Shown here one piece after another: positions 6,476 through 9,773 of a stretch of 9,773 nt of DNA (within the stretch, counting starts at the first letter, position 1; every line of letters starts with the position of its first letter). The DNA lies in NCBI GenBank assembly GCA_007131525.1, contig SLQK01000249.1:1-9773 (forward strand), read 5' to 3'. The position numbers and the translations under genes are program-made. The stretch comes from Nitriliruptoraceae bacterium (GTDB lineage Bacteria > Actinomycetota > Nitriliruptoria > Nitriliruptorales > Nitriliruptoraceae). The notes beneath the pieces were generated by a model. It searched no databases, was not told the origin of the DNA, and worked only from the letters and a program-made list of their open reading frames with translations.

Positions 6476-7105
6476 TCAGTGCGGCGTGCCGAACAACCGG
6501 TCCCCGAAGTCGCCCAGTCCCGGGACGATGTAGGCGTTGTCGTCGAGTTCCGGGTCGATCGCAGCGGTGACGATGCGCACCCGCGGGTTGTCGGCAAGGA
6601 TGCGGTCCACGCCCGTGCGCGTCGCGACCACCGACAGCACCGTCACCTGCTCGGCACCCTCGGCATCCAGCGCGGCGACCGCATCGGAGGCGGAGCCCCC
6701 GGTGGCCAGCATCGGTTCCAGCACCAGGACCCAGGCGCCGTCGAGCGGGGGGATCCGGAAGTAGTACCGGCGAGCCTGGTGGGTCGCATGGTCGCGCTCG
6801 AGGCCGATCATGCCGACGAGCGCGGTGGGGAGCACGTCGTGCAGCCCGCCGAGCAGGCCCAGGCCGGCCCGCAGCACCGGTACCGCCACGATCTGGCGTC
6901 CCGGCCCGACCGTCGGGGCCGTGGCCAAGGGGGTCTCCACGGTGCCCTCGGTGTGGGGGAGGTCGCGGACGGCCCGCAGCGCGAGGATCGACCCCAGCCT
7001 GCGGGCGTGGTGCCGGAAGTGCTCGGGCGTGGTGCTGGCGTCACGGAGTGCAGCGAGTTGGAGCCCGGCGATCGGATCGTCATCGAGTACGGTGACCTGC
7101 GACAC
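6476..7105 (-). CDS. upp: Uracil phosphoribosyltransferase
   Basis: A pyrimidine salvage enzyme that converts uracil and PRPP to UMP in the cytoplasm. It has 209 residues, the standard length. The N-terminus VTVLDDDPIAGLQLAALRD matches the family. PVLRAGLGLL at about 76-85 and LEPMLATGGS at 129-138 form the PRPP-binding loop. YIVPGLGDFGDRLFGT at 192-207 is the uracil-binding C-terminus. Two deviations are visible: the acidic residue before PMLATGG is Glu rather than the usual Asp, and GLGDFGD replaces the common GLGDAGD. The GTG at 7105 has GAGG 5 bases upstream and gives the correct N-terminus. The frame is open far upstream only as a shadow of the lipoprotein gene. It is divergent from that gene and convergent with the YjbQ gene. 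Confidence 0.96.
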   Translation of the reverse strand: MSQVTVLDDDPIAGLQLAALRDASTTPEHFRHHARRLGSILALRAVRDLPHTEGTVETPLATAPTVGPGRQIVAVPVLRAGLGLLGGLHDVLPTALVGMIGLERDHATHQARRYYFRIPPLDGAWVLVLEPMLATGGSASDAVAALDAEGAEQVTVLSVVATRTGVDRILADNPRVRIVTAAIDPELDDNAYIVPGLGDFGDRLFGTPH

Positions 7106-7147
7106 GGCGACCTCGGCGGGTGACAGGGTGGGCGGGGGCGTCGTCGG

Positions 7148-7154
7148 TAGCCTA
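7148..7154. promoter_or_regulatory. Overlapping back-to-back -10 boxes for upp and the lipoprotein gene
   Basis: The seven bases TAGCCTA contain TAGCCT on the plus strand (7148-7153) and TAGGCT on the minus strand (7154-7149). The plus-strand start would fall near 7160, about 27 bases before the ATG at 7187. The minus-strand start would fall near 7142, about 37 bases before the upp GTG. Neither side has a good -35 at 17 bases; GTGACA at 7120-7125 is 22 bases from the plus box. Use of both would make transcription mutually exclusive. Confidence 0.45.
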
Positions 7155-7186
7155 GGCCCGACCTCTGGTAAGGCGAGGACGGAGCC

Positions 7187-8422
7187 ATGGACGGAGCGCA
7201 CCCGCCCTCGCCCCGTCGCGCCGTCGGCCGGACCGGCCGCCGCGTCCTCGTTGCGGCGGCCGTCGCTCTCCTCGCGCTGGCCTGCACCTCCGACGATGAG
7301 GCCCCACCGATCACCGCCCCCACCCCACCGGTGGAGGAGCCGGCGGGCGCGCCGGCGGTCGGGCGGGACGTGGAGCTGGTGGTGCCGTCCCGCACGACCA
7401 TCGAGCCGGCCGTCCTCGACGGCATCACGGACCGGCTGCGGTCGCTGTCGGAGGACCTCCCCGACGGGGTGGACGAGCTCGCGGTCCGGGTCCCGGAGGA
7501 GCCCGCCTTCGTCGCCGACCTGCTCGAGCTCGTGACGACCCGCGGCGCGGGTCTGGTCTGCGTGCTCGGTGCTGACGTGGTGAGCGTCGCCGACCGGACC
7601 GCGGTACGGCATGGTGCGACCACGGTCTGCGCCCTGCCGGCTGCCATGCCCGAGCCGGACGAGGAGGGCGGGTTCGAGCCGACGCCTGCCGTGCGGGTCG
7701 ACGTGCCCGTCACCGAGCTCGGCATCCTGGTCGGGACGGCGGCGCGCGTGGCGGCGCTCACCGCCGTCTCCGAGGCCGCTCCCGACGTCGTGGACCCGGA
7801 TGACGCGGATCCGGACGATGTGGATCCGGATGACGTGGATCCGGACGAGGCGGACCCGGACGACGGCGAACCCGACGACGGCGATGGGGAGATGCCGGCG
7901 CCGCCGCCCCGTGTCGGTCTCGTGCTGCTGGGCGACGAGCTGCCCGCCGACCGTCTCCGTGAGGGTGTGCTGACGGGGTTGGCCGAGGTCGAGGTGGTGG
8001 AAGCCGAGGACCCCGACGCGACCCCGACGGAGGCGGTGGAGGCGGTGCTGGCCGCGGGTGCGCAGATCGTCATCGTCGACGGCGGGCCGGGCGCGGTGGA
8101 GGCCGTGACGGCGGCCGCGGGACGGTCCGGGATCGTGGCGCCGGTGGACGTCCTGGCCGGTGCGGAGGTCGCTGCTGCGGTGCTCGGGTACCGCCTGCGG
8201 TGGGAGCACGTCGTGCAGGTGCTGCTCGACAGCTTCGCGCGGACCGGTGCGCTCGAGGCGCCCGTGCTGCTCGGGCCAGGGGATGAGGTGCTGGAGCTCG
8301 AGGTCGGCTCCGACCACCCCGGGGTGCTCGCCGCGCTCGAGCAGACCCGCGCGGAGCTCGTGGACGGGGACGACCCCAGGGTCCCACTGGTGGACGAAGG
8401 TCCACCCGGTCAGGCGCCCTGA
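7187..8422 (+). CDS. BMP-like substrate-binding lipoprotein with acidic repeat linker
   Basis: Predicted exported lipoprotein of 411 residues. A basic N-terminus (RRAVGRTGRR at 10-19) precedes a hydrophobic core at 20-32 and a lipobox-like ALAC with the modified cysteine at C33. A Thr/Pro-rich linker follows to about 58. Two halves resemble the basic membrane protein (BMP/PnrA) type I periplasmic-binding fold: GLVCVLGADVVSVAD through CALPAAMPEP and ELGILVGTAARVAAL (122-191), then VGLVLLGDELPADRLREGVL through AQIVIVDGGPG and GIVAPVDVLAG (243-325). Known BMP proteins bind nucleosides for ABC import, but no permease or ATPase is next to it. Residues 203-232 are a DPDD-x repeat lying between the halves. 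The family call is from motifs only and is moderate. GAGG lies 11 bases and GGAG 2 bases before the ATG. Its promoter region is shared with upp. Confidence 0.8.
   Translation: MDGAHPPSPRRAVGRTGRRVLVAAAVALLALACTSDDEAPPITAPTPPVEEPAGAPAVGRDVELVVPSRTTIEPAVLDGITDRLRSLSEDLPDGVDELAVRVPEEPAFVADLLELVTTRGAGLVCVLGADVVSVADRTAVRHGATTVCALPAAMPEPDEEGGFEPTPAVRVDVPVTELGILVGTAARVAALTAVSEAAPDVVDPDDADPDDVDPDDVDPDEADPDDGEPDDGDGEMPAPPPRVGLVLLGDELPADRLREGVLTGLAEVEVVEAEDPDATPTEAVEAVLAAGAQIVIVDGGPGAVEAVTAAAGRSGIVAPVDVLAGAEVAAAVLGYRLRWEHVVQVLLDSFARTGALEAPVLLGPGDEVLELEVGSDHPGVLAALEQTRAELVDGDDPRVPLVDEGPPGQAP
7793..7882 (+). repeat. 15-bp tandem repeat encoding DPDD-x pentapeptides
   Basis: Six in-frame 15-base units encode DPDDA, DPDDV, DPDDV, DPDEA, DPDDG and EPDDG, followed by a partial DGE. 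The units differ at synonymous third positions (GAT/GAC, CCG/CCC), so the repeat is not a very recent expansion. GGATCC occurs at several unit junctions. The encoded segment is strongly acidic and probably an extended linker outside the membrane. The spacing of Asp residues could bind Ca2+, but that is speculative. Confidence 0.85.
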
Positions 8423-8424
8423 CC
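8408..8424 (+). terminator. Hairpin over the lipoprotein stop codon
   Basis: GGTCAGG (8408-8414) and CCTGACC (8418-8424) form a perfect 7-bp stem with a CGC loop. The stop TGA (8420-8422) lies in the right arm. No T-tract follows, so termination strength is uncertain. The pyk promoter begins about 15 bases downstream, which fits a boundary between transcription units. Confidence 0.5.
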
Positions 8425-8438
8425 CGAGCTTGCCGACC

Positions 8439-8444
8439 TAGGCT
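8439..8444 (+). promoter_or_regulatory. Putative -10 box (TAGGCT) for pyk
   Basis: TAGGCT fits the TANNNT -10 pattern and predicts a start near 8451, giving a leader of about 100 bases before the pyk GTG. No clear -35 is visible. The leader is C-rich and contains only a weak 5-bp stem (GTGCG 8498-8502 with CGCAC 8512-8516). I see no known riboswitch in it. Confidence 0.45.
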
Positions 8445-8550
8445 CATCAGGGCGGGCCCACCGCGCGCATCGTCCCCCACGTCGGCACCGCTGCGCCGTG
8501 CGCACCCGGGCCGCACACGCCCTGTCCCCCGTCACCCGCTGAGGAGCATC

Positions 8551-9773
8551 GTGCGCCGCGCCAAGATCGTCGCCACCCTCGGTCCAGCCCTCGACGACCC
8601 GGCCCGTCTCCGGGCCGCGCTCGCGGCCGGTATCGACGTCGTCCGGCTGAACTTCTCCCACGGCACCGCGGAGGACCACCGCAACCGCCTCGAGGAGGTC
8701 CGACGGATCGCCGCCGAGCTGGGGCGGCCGATCGGCAGCCTGGGTGACCTCCAGGGTCCGAAGATCCGGCTCGGTGACGTCCCCGATCCGGGGGTGGAAC
8801 TGCAGGAGGGCGGCGAGGTCGTCTTCGTGTCCGGTGCGGAGCGCCTCGACGCCTACGAGGAGGATGGCGTCCCCGTCCTCCCCGTGGTGTACGAGTACCT
8901 GGCCGTCGACGTCGAGACCGGATCGCTGGTCCTGATGGACGATGGGCTGCTGCGCACCGTGGTGTCCAGCGTGGAGGGGGACCGGGTCCGCGCCCGGGTC
9001 GTGGTCGGCGGGGTGGCCAAGGCACGCAAGGGTGTCAACCTGCCCGGCGTGGAGGTGTCGGCCGCCAGCATGACCGACAAGGACCGCGAGGACGTCGCCA
9101 CCATGGTCGAGCTCGGGGTCGACTGGATCGCGCTGTCCTTCGTGCGGACCGCCCGGGACATCCACGAGCTGCGCGAGATCATCGTCGGTCACGGCGGTGT
9201 CCAGCCGATCGTCGCCAAGCTCGAGCGGCCCGAGGCGGTGGACAACCTCGACGAGATCGTGCAGGCCACCGACGCCATCATGGTGGCGCGCGGTGACCTC
9301 GGTGTGGAGATCGGTCCCGAGCGGGTGCCGTCGATCCAGAAGCAGATGATCGACCGGGCCAACCGGTGGTCGAAACCGGTGATCACCGCGACGGAGATGC
9401 TGGACTCCATGATCCGCAGCCCCCGTCCGACCCGTGCCGAGGCGTCGGACGTGGCCAACGCGATCTTCGACGGCACCGACGCGGTGATGCTGTCGGGTGA
9501 GACCGCCGCAGGTCGCTACCCGGTGGAGGCCGTGCGGACCATGGCACGGATCATCGAGGTCAACGAACGCGACACCCACTTCAGCCAGGTGTTCCCCGAG
9601 ACCCGTGACGTCGTCGGCTCCGTGGTCGCGAAGGCGGCGGTGCAGATCGCCTCCGACCTCGAGGCCAAGGCGATCCTGGTCTTCAGCTTCTCCGGGGCCT
9701 CGATCCAGCTCGTGTCGAAGTTCCGGCCCAAGCAGCCGCTGATCGGCTTCACCAGCGAGGCGACGACGCTGTA
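8551..9773 (+). CDS. pyk: Pyruvate kinase (C-terminus cut by window edge)
   Basis: A glycolytic enzyme that converts phosphoenolpyruvate and ADP to pyruvate and ATP in the cytoplasm. About 407 residues are visible and the frame is open to the right edge; most of the C-terminal regulatory domain is missing. It begins RRAKIVATLGPA. RLNFSHG at 32-38 contains the substrate-binding Arg32 and Asn34. DLQGPKIRLG marks the entry to the B domain at about 69-78. KLERPEAVDNLDEI (K223, E225) and ARGDLGVEI (D249) form the active site and Mg2+ site. ATEMLDSMIRSPRPTRAEASDVANAIFDGTD, followed by MLSGETAAG, is the pyruvate kinase signature region. The GTG start at 8551 follows GAGGAG (8541-8546) by 4 bases and gives the standard N-terminus. 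It has its own predicted promoter and appears separate from the lipoprotein gene. Confidence 0.97.
   Translation, partial: MRRAKIVATLGPALDDPARLRAALAAGIDVVRLNFSHGTAEDHRNRLEEVRRIAAELGRPIGSLGDLQGPKIRLGDVPDPGVELQEGGEVVFVSGAERLDAYEEDGVPVLPVVYEYLAVDVETGSLVLMDDGLLRTVVSSVEGDRVRARVVVGGVAKARKGVNLPGVEVSAASMTDKDREDVATMVELGVDWIALSFVRTARDIHELREIIVGHGGVQPIVAKLERPEAVDNLDEIVQATDAIMVARGDLGVEIGPERVPSIQKQMIDRANRWSKPVITATEMLDSMIRSPRPTRAEASDVANAIFDGTDAVMLSGETAAGRYPVEAVRTMARIIEVNERDTHFSQVFPETRDVVGSVVAKAAVQIASDLEAKAILVFSFSGASIQLVSKFRPKQPLIGFTSEATTL

Noticed and set aside
7106..8317. Upstream extension of the upp frame to over 600 residues
   Set aside because: It is antisense to the lipoprotein gene, with His/Arg-rich low-complexity text. 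The GTG at 7105 gives the standard UPRT N-terminus and has a ribosome binding site.
8445..8550. Possible riboswitch or structured leader before pyk
   Set aside because: Only a weak 5-bp stem is visible and there is no recognisable riboswitch core.

Overview
This is a very GC-rich, densely packed stretch of bacterial chromosome carrying ordinary core-type genes. There are no mobile elements, tRNA or rRNA genes, or CRISPR arrays. High GC, frequent GTG starts, a paired single-unit TrkA arrangement, a PIG-L deacetylase of the mycothiol (MshB/Mca) type and TANNNT-type -10 boxes all suggest an actinomycete-type organism (Actinomycetota). A deep-branching lineage such as Nitriliruptoria is possible, but I cannot prove it from this window.

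Left block (1-2142, minus strand): a potassium-uptake operon read right to left. It holds two TrkA-type RCK regulatory subunits, then a previously unlisted 43-residue single-membrane-span protein, then the TrkH channel, which runs off the left edge. The small ORF overlaps both neighbours by ATGA junctions. trkH has no visible Shine-Dalgarno sequence of its own, so its translation probably depends on the small ORF. This is the most interesting observation in the window.

Centre-left (2143-4462): a divergent intergenic region with an inverted repeat, then ispH (plus strand, apparently leaderless), which converges on a ribonuclease D-like DEDDy exonuclease gene (minus strand). One hairpin contains the stop codons of both genes.

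Centre (4523-6448, plus strand): a tight three-gene unit of PIG-L deacetylase, flavin reductase-like FMN protein and YjbQ-family protein. A hairpin follows and then the convergent upp gene (uracil phosphoribosyltransferase, minus strand).

Right block (7106-9773): upp and a BMP-like lipoprotein gene diverge from a 44-base core in which a -10 box can be read on each strand through the same seven bases. The lipoprotein carries an Asp/Pro-rich pentapeptide repeat between its two halves and may be a nucleoside- or base-binding protein. Pyruvate kinase (pyk) follows behind its own promoter and runs off the right edge. No gene-free stretch exceeds about 165 bases.
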